Source: Bacillota bacterium
Lineage (GTDB): Bacteria; Bacillota; Clostridia; Peptostreptococcales; Anaerovoracaceae
Assembly: GCA_017538845.1 (NCBI GenBank)
Contig: JAFYIC010000046.1
Location: 1 to 10,193, forward strand
Direction of reading: 5' to 3'
Length of the DNA stretch: 10,193 nt
Part shown: positions 1 through 6,562 of the stretch, in pieces
How the letters are laid out: each line of letters opens with the position of its first letter
Position numbering within the stretch: the first letter of the stretch is position 1
Translations under genes and position numbers: made by a program
Notes under the pieces: generated by a model
Told to the model about the DNA's origin: nothing
The model's input: the letters and a program-made list of their open reading frames with translations, nothing else
Databases searched by the model: none

Positions 1-19
1 AGACCCGATCAACGAGTCT
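1..19 (-). terminator. Possible terminator hairpin after the surface-protein gene (cut by window edge)
   Basis: On the minus strand AGACTCG pairs with CGGGTCT around the loop TTGAT: 7 pairs, one of them G-U. It lies about 50 bases past the stop codon of the surface-protein gene. A T-tract, if present, would lie beyond position 1 and cannot be seen, so this could equally be an unrelated hairpin. Confidence 0.3.
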
Positions 20-68
20 CCTGTTCTTTTATTGATTTAAGGCTGTCTGCCTTGCATAGTGCAGAGTA

Positions 69-3000
69 TCAGTTTTCTCTGCGTCTTCTGAGGCCAAGAC
101 CTGCGAGAGCAAGCGCTGAAGTTATGAGTGCTATCCATGCAGGAAGTATGTTGCTGTCATCACCTGTCTGAGGAGCAGGTTCTGGAGCAGGATTTTTATA
201 AGTGTTCACAAATGTGAACGTTCCTGAAGTAACCACTTCTCCGCTCTTCTTGGTGTACTCTCTCTTTGCCTTTACCTTACCCTCGTCGTCTAATGATACC
301 GTTACTTTGACGAAGTATACCGTGTCGTCATATTCACAGTTCTTGTTCGTTCCCGGAACTTCTGTGATCCTGTACATGTACGGCTCATCCCGGACTTCAT
401 TTTCGGTAAATACGATCTCACCGAATTCACTTTCACCTTCGCCTGTAATGGTCGTTGTCATCGATTTGCTTCCGTTTGCTGCATTCGGCATCGGATTTGC
501 ATCCTCTTTGGCCTCAAGTTTGAAAGTATAGGTCTCTGCCTTCTTTGGAGCATCGCCCTTGATGACTTTCTTCACCGGTGGATCTATCGTTACGATACCA
601 GGGTCAACAGGTGGTTCATATGTATTAGTGAATGTGAAGTACGGTTCGTCGCCCTGGATTTCTGCTGTAAGGTCGCCGTTCTCATCAGCTGTAACTTCTA
701 TCGTTACATCTCTGGTTGATTCAGGATCGTTCGTAACATTCTTCATGCTTCCGGACTCAGTGATCGTATATGTATACGTTCCCGGTTTCGTGAATTCGAT
801 CTCACCGAATGCGATCTTACCGCTTGCGGTATTCGTTACCTTTGTCGTATCAGGCAGAGGTATTTCGACGTCTTCCTCATCTGCCTCTTCAGTCTCAGCT
901 GCCTTGGTGGACTTTACAGAGACAGTCTCAGGTTCGTCGGCCTCTTCTTCGGCTGATGCTTCAGGTTCGTCTGTCTCTTCTTCGATTATCTCCGGAGCGC
1001 TTTCAACCGTTGCTTCAGGTTCGTCCTGTACTACTACTTCTCCGGCTTCCGCGTTGGTGTCTTCGCTTTCATCGTCAACCACTGCATCTTCGTCAGCCGC
1101 CGCATCTTCGTCATCCGGTGCATCTGCATCCTGATCTGTCCCGGCAGCTTCCTGACTTTCCGCAGGTGCCTTTGTATCAGGAACTTCCTGTTCATCAGCA
1201 GGCTCTGCTTCTTCGTCTTCAGCCGGTTCAAAGCCCGTTCCCTCGATCGTGAAGAAGAACTTGCCTGTAGGCAGTTTTCCATCCCAGTTCTCAAGCACCT
1301 TCTCACCTACTATAAATGACGCTGCAGGTACAGGATCGTACTTGTTTGTTATTGTGTAAATATCGATATCGTCGATCGTTGTCTTATCAATAGTGGTCGT
1401 ATATTTGTCAGCGTCAACTCCTGCTACGCCCGATTCTTCAACTGAATATTTAATCGCCTTCCCGGCTTTGTTCTTAGGAAGGTCTTCGAATGTGCCGCTC
1501 CACTCATTACCCTCATTCAGCTTGACTACGTTATCAGTTTTCTTGCCATCGGCGTAAAGCGTTACTGTGACCTCATCTCCTACCGGTCCTTCCCAATTCT
1601 TTTTAACTCCGACCTCAGTCTTCTCAACTTCGTGAGTATTAGTGATCGTTCCGCCATTCTTTGCAGTAGTCTCTGTACATTCATAACCCTCAGGTACATT
1701 ATCCTCGCTTACGGTGTACTCGATTTCCTGATTCTGATCATCGTACTTCGGAAGTCCTGACCACTTGTAAGTCCAGGTCTTGCCGCTCTTTGTGATCTTA
1801 GGGTCAGGTACCTCTAAACCTTCAGGCGCATTGAGTGTGAGATCCAGTTTGCCCGGACGTATTCCGTCCTGGTTGTTTCCGTCTTCCCATACCTTCTTTA
1901 CTGTAAAGTCTACGCTTGCATATTCATTGGTATATGTTACCTCGTATACCTCGGCATCATAGTTGTCTATCGTTCCTGTAGCTGTCTGCCCGTCCGTATT
2001 GAACGAACCCTCGCCGCTTGTGAGCTCTGCACTTGTAAACTTGTATCCGCTGAGACTTCCCTCAGTGAACGTGTACTCAGTCTCTGTCGGCAGGTTGGTG
2101 AAACGCAGGTTCCATCCGGCTTTCATCTTGACGCTGATCTCATCACCGCTCTTAGCATAGAAGTAGTCTCCTGACTGCGTAGCATTCTGTACTTCAGCAT
2201 CGGTAGTAACAAAATTACTATCAGCATCTCTGATCGAGAACCATACCCAGTAATCCGAGTTGTGTTCAGGGTCATCAGTCGGTTCTTCTGCCGGAGCCTT
2301 GCTGTTATTTATCGTCATTGTGAACGGGAACAGCGCATCCGGATCAGCGCCTTCGCCCTCAACGACCTTGGTCAGGTTGAGGTTCGAACGACGGTGGTTG
2401 GTAGCAGTGAGTGCTGTTACTTCCTCATCGACATAGTAAACGCTTCCGTCGATCGTGTATGTTGTCTTACCTGTTGAATCATAACCGTTATCCTTATCTT
2501 CCTTGATCAGGATGGTCGGTTCATCGGCGCCGTCAATGATCATAGGACGTACGGTCGGAGCATGGAGCTCCCATCTGTACTGCTCGTCACCGAGTTCTGC
2601 AAAGCTGAAGTCGTGTCCCTTTGCATCATCAAGCGCTTTGCCGTCCTTGATGAGACCGCATGAGATATTGAAGTTGGTCTCCCAGTCAGGGCTGTTCAGG
2701 TTTGCTGTATAGAATGCGTTCTCTTTATCGCCGTCCATGATTACATCTAAATCAAGTCCGTTCTGAAGAGTCGGTGGCTTAGCACCTTCCCATTCCTTGT
2801 CAACTGTCATCGATGAAGATTCAGTCGTTACAGCAGGAGGATTCTCAAACTCTGATGTCTTAGGACCAGGGTCCGGAAGACGTGAATCCGAATATGTCAG
2901 CTTACCTGTCGTATTTGTTTCAAGGTTTCCGTCTTCATCAAAGTACTTCTGTGCTGCGGCCGGTACGACATCGTCGTAATCTTCGCCGTTATCAAGTCTT

Positions 3001-4466
3001 GCTTTATAGTCAAGCGCTGTCTGGCTTGGATAAACATCAAATGTTACGGAGTAGGTAACACCGCTTAACAGTGTTCCAATTTCATCGCCAAGTTCCCATT
3101 CTACTGCGCCATCAACTAACTGTGCTTCAGGAGGATCCTTGTCATAGAGATCGTTTGCTCCAGTCCATTCGTATTTGAATTTGCCCGGAGAAAGCGTTCC
3201 GTCTACAGTTACCTGCTTTGCAGTTGTCCCTTCTGTCCATGAAACAGTGCATTTGCCGTCACTGCCTTCAGTAACAGTATATACGACATCAGTAGCCTGA
3301 CCGTTGATGTTCAGTTTACGTGTAAACTTGTTCTCTGAATTGACAGGAATCTCGAGCCAGTACTGATATGAGTCCTCGTCGACTCCCAAGAGTTCAACAG
3401 TGCTCGTTGTTCCGCCGGAACTTACCGTTACTTGGTTAGTAGTACCGTCGCTTATGCCAACATCAGTTATACCCATTGCTTCAACGATCTGATTGAAGAT
3501 ATCATCGATAGCATCGAGCAGTGCATCAGTACTATCTGCGCCATAGTAGTAATCAGCAGCATCGGTACGACCGAAATCATACTGGTTCGTCTGAGCAGTA
3601 GCTATGCTGTATCCATTAACGGTCCTGTGAGCATTATTGACCGAATAGTACATCAGGTCATCAAGCAGGTTCGCATCTGATCCGAAAGCATAGATACCGT
3701 AAAGCGTAACATTGTCACGCGACTGGATGTTGTATGCAGGTGTAGTTGCCGCCATATAGTGAGATCTGAAATCTGTCCACGGAGTATTAGCCCCCGGGTA
3801 TGCGGTACCACCAGTCCCACCTGCCGTTGGGCCTCCGTCAGTGATGAGTATCACAAAAGTCGGATATGAAGCACGAGCAGTAGGGAGATTGTTGATAAGA
3901 TTGTTAGCCCTGGTCAGTGCGGATGCCCAGTTGGTTCCGTTGTGACTGCTGTACTGGTGATAAGGGTTGTTGCCTCCGGCTATTGCGCCGTTATCATTTG
4001 TACCCTGGTCATAATGGTTGCGGATAGTTGTAAGGGCGTCCGTCCATCCGGTTCTCGTATCAGAGTCAGGTCCGAATCCAACTTCTGCCGCATAGATATC
4101 GACACCCTGATTCTGATACCCTATCAGACCGTTGATCAGACCATATACAGCGTCTTCCGCATGGTCGGCACGGCTTGTGTTGCTGTTCGGCGCATTGTAC
4201 ATAGTCATACTCGACGATTCATCATAAACGATTACCACATTTACGTGAGATTCGTTTTCCAATACATCGTCTGCATCACCCGTAACGGTGAGCTCGATCT
4301 TGTAAGTGCCGTCGCCGTTATCGGTTCTGGTCTTTTCGTGTGCCGGCACGTCGCCTTCTTTTGCATACGCAGTGCTGTGCGACAGCCCCGGTATTAATGT
4401 GAAGACCAGCATAGCCGAAAATACCAGGCATACTGCCAGTTTCACAATTCTCTTTGTTGCATCCAT
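69..4466 (-). CDS. Large LPXTG-type cell-wall surface protein with vWA and Cna-B/pilin isopeptide domains
   Basis: This is a 1465-residue exported, sortase-anchored protein, probably an adhesin or pilus tip-like protein. Residues 1-35 form a signal peptide with likely cleavage after TAYA. A von Willebrand A domain spans about 75-330; its metal site is visible as D82-x-S84-x-S86, T178 and D210. Residues 330-695 are beta-rich and include one Cna-B-like unit starting near K557. About 694-850 resembles the 'LTKVVEG' Cna-B-like repeats of clostridial surface proteins. Two clearer Cna-B domains follow, 851-946 (likely K858/E921/N943) and 951-1043 (K956/E1011/N1041). Two Spy0128/FctA-like pilin domains come next, about 1047-1285 (K1056/E1237/N1281) and 1290-1423 (K1299 or K1300/E1369/N1421). 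An acidic tract at 1079-1203 interrupts the first of these. The C terminus has APQTG (1431-1435), a hydrophobic helix and RRRREN. The start is fixed by AAGGAGT 7 bases upstream. The ligand is unknown. No sortase or other pilin gene is in the window. Triad assignments are inferred from motif position only. Confidence 0.93.
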   Translation of the reverse strand: MDATKRIVKLAVCLVFSAMLVFTLIPGLSHSTAYAKEGDVPAHEKTRTDNGDGTYKIELTVTGDADDVLENESHVNVVIVYDESSSMTMYNAPNSNTSRADHAEDAVYGLINGLIGYQNQGVDIYAAEVGFGPDSDTRTGWTDALTTIRNHYDQGTNDNGAIAGGNNPYHQYSSHNGTNWASALTRANNLINNLPTARASYPTFVILITDGGPTAGGTGGTAYPGANTPWTDFRSHYMAATTPAYNIQSRDNVTLYGIYAFGSDANLLDDLMYYSVNNAHRTVNGYSIATAQTNQYDFGRTDAADYYYGADSTDALLDAIDDIFNQIVEAMGITDVGISDGTTNQVTVSSGGTTSTVELLGVDEDSYQYWLEIPVNSENKFTRKLNINGQATDVVYTVTEGSDGKCTVSWTEGTTAKQVTVDGTLSPGKFKYEWTGANDLYDKDPPEAQLVDGAVEWELGDEIGTLLSGVTYSVTFDVYPSQTALDYKARLDNGEDYDDVVPAAAQKYFDEDGNLETNTTGKLTYSDSRLPDPGPKTSEFENPPAVTTESSSMTVDKEWEGAKPPTLQNGLDLDVIMDGDKENAFYTANLNSPDWETNFNISCGLIKDGKALDDAKGHDFSFAELGDEQYRWELHAPTVRPMIIDGADEPTILIKEDKDNGYDSTGKTTYTIDGSVYYVDEEVTALTATNHRRSNLNLTKVVEGEGADPDALFPFTMTINNSKAPAEEPTDDPEHNSDYWVWFSIRDADSNFVTTDAEVQNATQSGDYFYAKSGDEISVKMKAGWNLRFTNLPTETEYTFTEGSLSGYKFTSAELTSGEGSFNTDGQTATGTIDNYDAEVYEVTYTNEYASVDFTVKKVWEDGNNQDGIRPGKLDLTLNAPEGLEVPDPKITKSGKTWTYKWSGLPKYDDQNQEIEYTVSEDNVPEGYECTETTAKNGGTITNTHEVEKTEVGVKKNWEGPVGDEVTVTLYADGKKTDNVVKLNEGNEWSGTFEDLPKNKAGKAIKYSVEESGVAGVDADKYTTTIDKTTIDDIDIYTITNKYDPVPAASFIVGEKVLENWDGKLPTGKFFFTIEGTGFEPAEDEEAEPADEQEVPDTKAPAESQEAAGTDQDADAPDDEDAAADEDAVVDDESEDTNAEAGEVVVQDEPEATVESAPEIIEEETDEPEASAEEEADEPETVSVKSTKAAETEEADEEDVEIPLPDTTKVTNTASGKIAFGEIEFTKPGTYTYTITESGSMKNVTNDPESTRDVTIEVTADENGDLTAEIQGDEPYFTFTNTYEPPVDPGIVTIDPPVKKVIKGDAPKKAETYTFKLEAKEDANPMPNAANGSKSMTTTITGEGESEFGEIVFTENEVRDEPYMYRITEVPGTNKNCEYDDTVYFVKVTVSLDDEGKVKAKREYTKKSGEVVTSGTFTFVNTYKNPAPEPAPQTGDDSNILPAWIALITSALALAGLGLRRRREN
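858..1232 (-). repeat. Acidic low-complexity tract inside the surface protein, with short DNA repeats
   Basis: This segment encodes residues 1079-1203 of the surface protein, dominated by Glu, Asp, Ala, Pro and Val with almost no aromatic residues. It sits between the first strand of a pilin-type domain (FFFTIEG) and the rest of that domain (IAFGEIEF onward). At the DNA level the 11-mer TCAGGTTCGTC (plus strand) occurs at 928-938, 961-971 and 1015-1025. The first two copies are part of a near-identical 24-base unit spaced 33 bases, i.e. 11 codons, encoding EEEADEPE and EEETDEPE. The repeats suggest growth by slippage or unequal recombination. The tract is probably disordered. Confidence 0.8.
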
Positions 4467-4473
4467 AATTTCT

Positions 4474-4480
4474 ACTCCTT
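4474..4480 (-). promoter_or_regulatory. Ribosome binding site of the surface-protein gene
   Basis: AAGGAGT on the minus strand, 7 bases before the ATG at 4466-4464. It fixes the start just ahead of the signal peptide. Confidence 0.85.
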
Positions 4481-4531
4481 AGTGCGTTTGATAATAATTG
4501 CTTATAAAACACCCATATTAAATCAACATAC

Positions 4532-4561
4532 ATTATACCTCATCAATCGTTGTTTTCATAA
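4532..4561 (-). promoter_or_regulatory. Probable sigma-A promoter of the surface-protein gene (good -10, weak -35)
   Basis: A perfect TATAAT lies at 4537-4532 on the minus strand. The best -35 choices are poor: TTATGA at 18-base spacing or TATGAA at 17. Runs of six T and seven A (4564-4577) lie just upstream and could act as an UP-like or bent element. The predicted start is near 4525, giving a leader of about 60 bases. The weak -35 would fit dependence on an activator, which is inference. It lies downstream of the bioY terminator, so the gene needs its own promoter. Confidence 0.55.
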
Positions 4562-4605
4562 CATTTTTTGAAAAAAACATGTATATTCCAACCTTTTCAG
4601 GGGTT

Positions 4606-4639
4606 AAATTTATACATTCTATGCAAAATGTATAAATTT
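4606..4639. repeat. Perfect 13-bp inverted repeat upstream of the surface-protein promoter
   Basis: AAATTTATACATT (4606-4618) and its exact reverse complement (4627-4639) are separated by 8 bases. The centre is roughly 95-100 bases upstream of the predicted transcription start. It has no T-tract and follows the bioY terminator, so a regulator-binding site is more likely than a terminator. A third copy of its core, ATGTATA, lies at 4579-4585. The binding protein is unknown. Confidence 0.6.
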
Positions 4640-4695
4640 GCAATTTCAAAGGCCGTCATTTGCCGCCGGCCCCCCTGCGGAGACACCTTTTCATA

Positions 4696-4724
4696 TAAAA
4701 ACGCAGCCTGCCGAAGGCTGCGTT
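4696..4724 (-). terminator. Intrinsic terminator of the birA-bioY operon
   Basis: On the minus strand AACGCAGCCT and AGGCTGCGTT form a perfect 10-bp stem around the 5-base loop TCGGC (4700-4724). Five T follow directly (4701-4697, sharing one base pair with the stem). It begins 27 bases after the bioY stop codon. The stem is GC-rich, so termination should be efficient. Confidence 0.9.
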
Positions 4725-4751
4725 AACTGCTTTCTTTTAACTGTATTTTTC

Positions 4752-5333
4752 TTACTGTCTTACGACCGGCCTGATTATTCTTGCCAGCACAGTTGCAAGT
4801 GCGATCTTCAGCGCGTCTCCCGGTAGGAACGGTACCACGCACATTATGAGTGACGCTTTAAAAGCAGTCCCGCTTATATGCATGAACCATGCCGTTCCGA
4901 GAGCGTAGCATGCGGCAAGGCCCTGTACCATAGCCAGAGCCAGAATCGCATATACGACCGCTTTGCTTCCCTTTGTCCTGCGGTTCCTGAAATACGTGTC
5001 TGTCATGAGCCCGATTAGGAAAGCAGCGACTATGTATCCTGCTATGTACCCTCCTGTAGGCCCCGTGATTATGCCAAGGCCGCCCGTGAAACCGTGGAAG
5101 ACCGGAAGCCCGGCTGCTCCCAGGAGCACGAATACGATCATGGATATGCTCCCGTATTTCCAGCCAAGGATGCTCCCTGCAAGGAACACTGCCAGCATTC
5201 CCAGATTCAGCGGCACCGGTGTGAAGGGCAGTGGGATGGATATCCAGGAGCACACTGCGCATACCGCCGCCATAAGGGCTGCGAGAAGCAGATATGATAT
5301 TGTCGATCGCTGATATACAGCCTGATTGTTCAT
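4752..5333 (-). CDS. bioY: Biotin transporter BioY (ECF substrate-binding subunit)
   Basis: A 193-residue integral membrane protein that binds biotin as the S component of an energy-coupling-factor transporter. Length and layout match BioY: about six hydrophobic helices, starting near residues 12-32 and ending near 178-188. The family signature is clear: GLPVFHGFTGGLGIITGPTG (75-94) followed by GYIAGY, and a C-terminal PFLPGDALKI (168-177). No EcfA ATPase or EcfT gene is nearby. By family knowledge it would then use a shared ECF module encoded elsewhere, or in some species work alone. The start is supported by GGGAG 6 bases upstream. It follows birA by 61 bases with no terminator between, so the two are probably co-transcribed and repressed when biotin is plentiful. 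Confidence 0.95.
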   Translation of the reverse strand: MNNQAVYQRSTISYLLLAALMAAVCAVCSWISIPLPFTPVPLNLGMLAVFLAGSILGWKYGSISMIVFVLLGAAGLPVFHGFTGGLGIITGPTGGYIAGYIVAAFLIGLMTDTYFRNRRTKGSKAVVYAILALAMVQGLAACYALGTAWFMHISGTAFKASLIMCVVPFLPGDALKIALATVLARIIRPVVRQ

Positions 5334-5339
5334 ATATTT

Positions 5340-5344
5340 CTCCC
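5340..5344 (-). promoter_or_regulatory. Ribosome binding site of bioY
   Basis: GGGAG on the minus strand, preceded by GCA and 6 bases before the ATG at 5333-5331. The 61-base gap after birA shows no promoter, which favours co-transcription with birA. Confidence 0.7.
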
Positions 5345-5394
5345 TGCCGTGCGCCGGGCAGTCCGCGAATCGCCGGCTAGCCTGCGCGACATAC

Positions 5395-6384
5395 TTATTC
5401 GCTGAGTCTTATACTTATCTCCCCTGTGGCGAGAGTTTCTTTCGTTCCGTCTTTGTATTCCACCACGAGACCGCCGTTGTCATCAATGTCCTTTGCGCGA
5501 GCCGCCTGTCCTTCGCCGCTGTCGATCCCGCCTTTGTACACCTGTATCTCCCTGCCTATGACCATGGAGTGCTTCCTGTAAGAATCAAGGAATTTTCTTT
5601 CCTCCAGGTGATGGGTAAGCGGTATGAACTGATTTATCACTTCAGCTACAAGGGCATTTCTGAAGAATGCTTCGTCGCTGTCTGTGAGAGAGCCTCCGCA
5701 TTCCGCGATATCTTTAGGGAAATTCCTGGTGCTGCAGTTTATACCTATTCCAACGACCAGATATTGTATCGTGCCCGTTTCGAAATCCGATACAGCCTCC
5801 GTGAGAATGCCGCATATCTTCTTGTTGTTCAGATATACGTCGTTGACCCACTTTATTTCCGGGTCGAGCTCTGTAAGGTTCTCTATTGCTGAAACTACGG
5901 CTGTGGCTGCCGCGGTTGTTATAAGCCCCGCGTGAGATATATCGAATTCCGGCTTTATAAGAAAACTCATGTATATTCCCGTGTCCGCAGGTGAATAGAA
6001 AGACCTCCCCAGGCGCCCCCGCCCTGCGGTCTGCTCATTAGCTATGACCACGGCTCTGGACGGTATCGCCGGGCCGAAAGTGGCCAGTTCCCTGGCTTTG
6101 TCATTGGTCGATGTTACAGATCTGTACAGTTCGATCGGGATCTCTGAGGTTTCAGTGTCCAGATGGGCGCGGATAGCCGGTATCGAAAGCACGTCGCTCT
6201 GATTCGAAAGAGTATAGCCCCTCCTCGGAGATGCCATTATTGGAAAACCCTCTTTTCTCAAAGATTTGACCGCCTTGTTGATGGCAGTCCGGGATATCCC
6301 CATTTTTTCCGCAAGATCCTGGCCGGATACGGCTCTGCCTCTGTTGCTTTCAAGAATATTTAATACCTTTGACTTCGTTGACAT
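5395..6384 (-). CDS. birA: Bifunctional biotin-[acetyl-CoA-carboxylase] ligase / biotin operon repressor BirA
   Basis: A 329-residue cytoplasmic enzyme that makes biotinyl-5'-AMP from biotin and ATP and moves biotin to a lysine of biotin carboxyl carrier proteins. It is a class II ligase. Residues 1-60 form a winged helix-turn-helix (SGQDLAEKMGISRTAINKAV, wing ending at PRRGY 53-57), so it can also repress DNA. The catalytic domain carries the biotinyl-AMP loop GRGRLGR (121-127), KWVND (178-182; K178 is the expected catalytic lysine) and GIGIN (212-216). A C-terminal SH3-like domain spans about 275-327. Length is normal for the family. The start has GAGGGGG 8 bases upstream. It is the first gene of an operon with bioY and has its own strong promoter with a BirA-like operator, so autorepression by biotinyl-AMP-bound BirA is likely. 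Confidence 0.96.
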   Translation of the reverse strand: MSTKSKVLNILESNRGRAVSGQDLAEKMGISRTAINKAVKSLRKEGFPIMASPRRGYTLSNQSDVLSIPAIRAHLDTETSEIPIELYRSVTSTNDKARELATFGPAIPSRAVVIANEQTAGRGRLGRSFYSPADTGIYMSFLIKPEFDISHAGLITTAAATAVVSAIENLTELDPEIKWVNDVYLNNKKICGILTEAVSDFETGTIQYLVVGIGINCSTRNFPKDIAECGGSLTDSDEAFFRNALVAEVINQFIPLTHHLEERKFLDSYRKHSMVIGREIQVYKGGIDSGEGQAARAKDIDDNGGLVVEYKDGTKETLATGEISIRLSE

Positions 6385-6392
6385 CGTACAGG

Positions 6393-6399
6393 CCCCCTC
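6393..6399 (-). promoter_or_regulatory. Ribosome binding site of birA
   Basis: GAGGGGG on the minus strand, 8 bases before the ATG at 6384-6382. Confidence 0.75.
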
Positions 6400-6437
6400 A
6401 AGTAAGTAATACCAACATGTAAAAGCTCTTCTGTCTA

Positions 6438-6466
6438 TTAATGCAGGGAACGGACCCCTGCATTAA
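6438..6466. promoter_or_regulatory. Perfect 11-bp inverted repeat over the birA transcription start
   Basis: TTAATGCAGGG (6438-6448) and CCCTGCATTAA (6456-6466) are exact reverse complements separated by 7 bases. The repeat starts one base downstream of the -10 box, so it spans the expected transcription start near 6461. No T-tract follows on either strand, so it is a poor terminator. It may be an operator for a second regulator, or form a hairpin at the very 5' end of the mRNA. It does not resemble the BirA consensus. The binding protein is unknown. Confidence 0.6.
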
Positions 6467-6467
6467 C

Positions 6468-6496
6468 ATTATACTTAAGAGGAATGTTTAAGTCAA
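6468..6496 (-). promoter_or_regulatory. Sigma-A promoter of birA-bioY
   Basis: TTGACT (6496-6491) and TATAAT (6473-6468) on the minus strand are separated by exactly 17 bases, close to the sigma-A consensus. The transcript would start near 6461, leaving a leader of about 77 bases before birA. Confidence 0.88.
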
Positions 6497-6521
6497 CCGA
6501 GAATAATGGAATGGGTTACAA
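6490..6521 (-). promoter_or_regulatory. Candidate BirA operator overlapping the birA -35 box
   Basis: Read on the minus strand, TTGTAACCC (6521-6513) is followed after 14 bases by GGTTGACTT (6498-6490). The established bacterial BirA site is TTGTAAACC, 14-15 bases, GGTTTACAA. The left half matches 8 of 9 positions, the right half 6 of 9, with correct spacing. The right half contains the -35 hexamer, so bound BirA would block RNA polymerase. Placement next to birA-bioY supports the call; the weak right half limits confidence. Confidence 0.5.
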
Positions 6522-6545
6522 TATTCGACAAAATCGCGATATTGT
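6518..6545 (-). repeat. Inverted repeat between the ABC operon and the birA promoter
   Basis: ACAATAT (6518-6524) and ATATTGT (6539-6545) are reverse complements, and two further G-C pairs inside can form with one bulged base. It begins about 18 bases past the stop of the ABC exporter gene. There is no run of T after it, so it is at best a weak terminator. It also overlaps the left half of the candidate BirA operator. Confidence 0.4.
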
Positions 6546-6562
6546 TTACATCTTTGAAATGC

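Noticed and set aside
39..53. Hairpin AAGGC/GCCTT shortly after the surface-protein stop codon
   Set aside because: The stem has only five pairs and is not followed by a T-run on the minus strand, so it is not a convincing terminator.
559..1252. Plus-strand open frames of 191 and 147 codons opposite the surface-protein gene
   Set aside because: They mirror the low-complexity acidic coding tract, giving Ser/Ala/Val-rich and Leu/Gln/Pro/Arg-rich proteins with no recognisable domain. The minus-strand frame has a clear ribosome site, signal peptide and domains.
1034..1306. Minus-strand 90-codon frame inside the surface-protein gene
   Set aside because: It is an out-of-frame reading of the acidic tract, rich in Arg, Lys and Met, with no domain and no credible ribosome site.
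4564..4577. T6-G-A7 as a terminator or slippage signal
   Set aside because: There is no stem of useful stability beyond the A/T run itself; an upstream promoter element or bent DNA is the simpler reading.
5334..5394. Possible separate promoter or operator in the birA-bioY gap
   Set aside because: The gap is GC-rich with no -10/-35 pair and no BirA-type half-sites; only the bioY ribosome site is visible.
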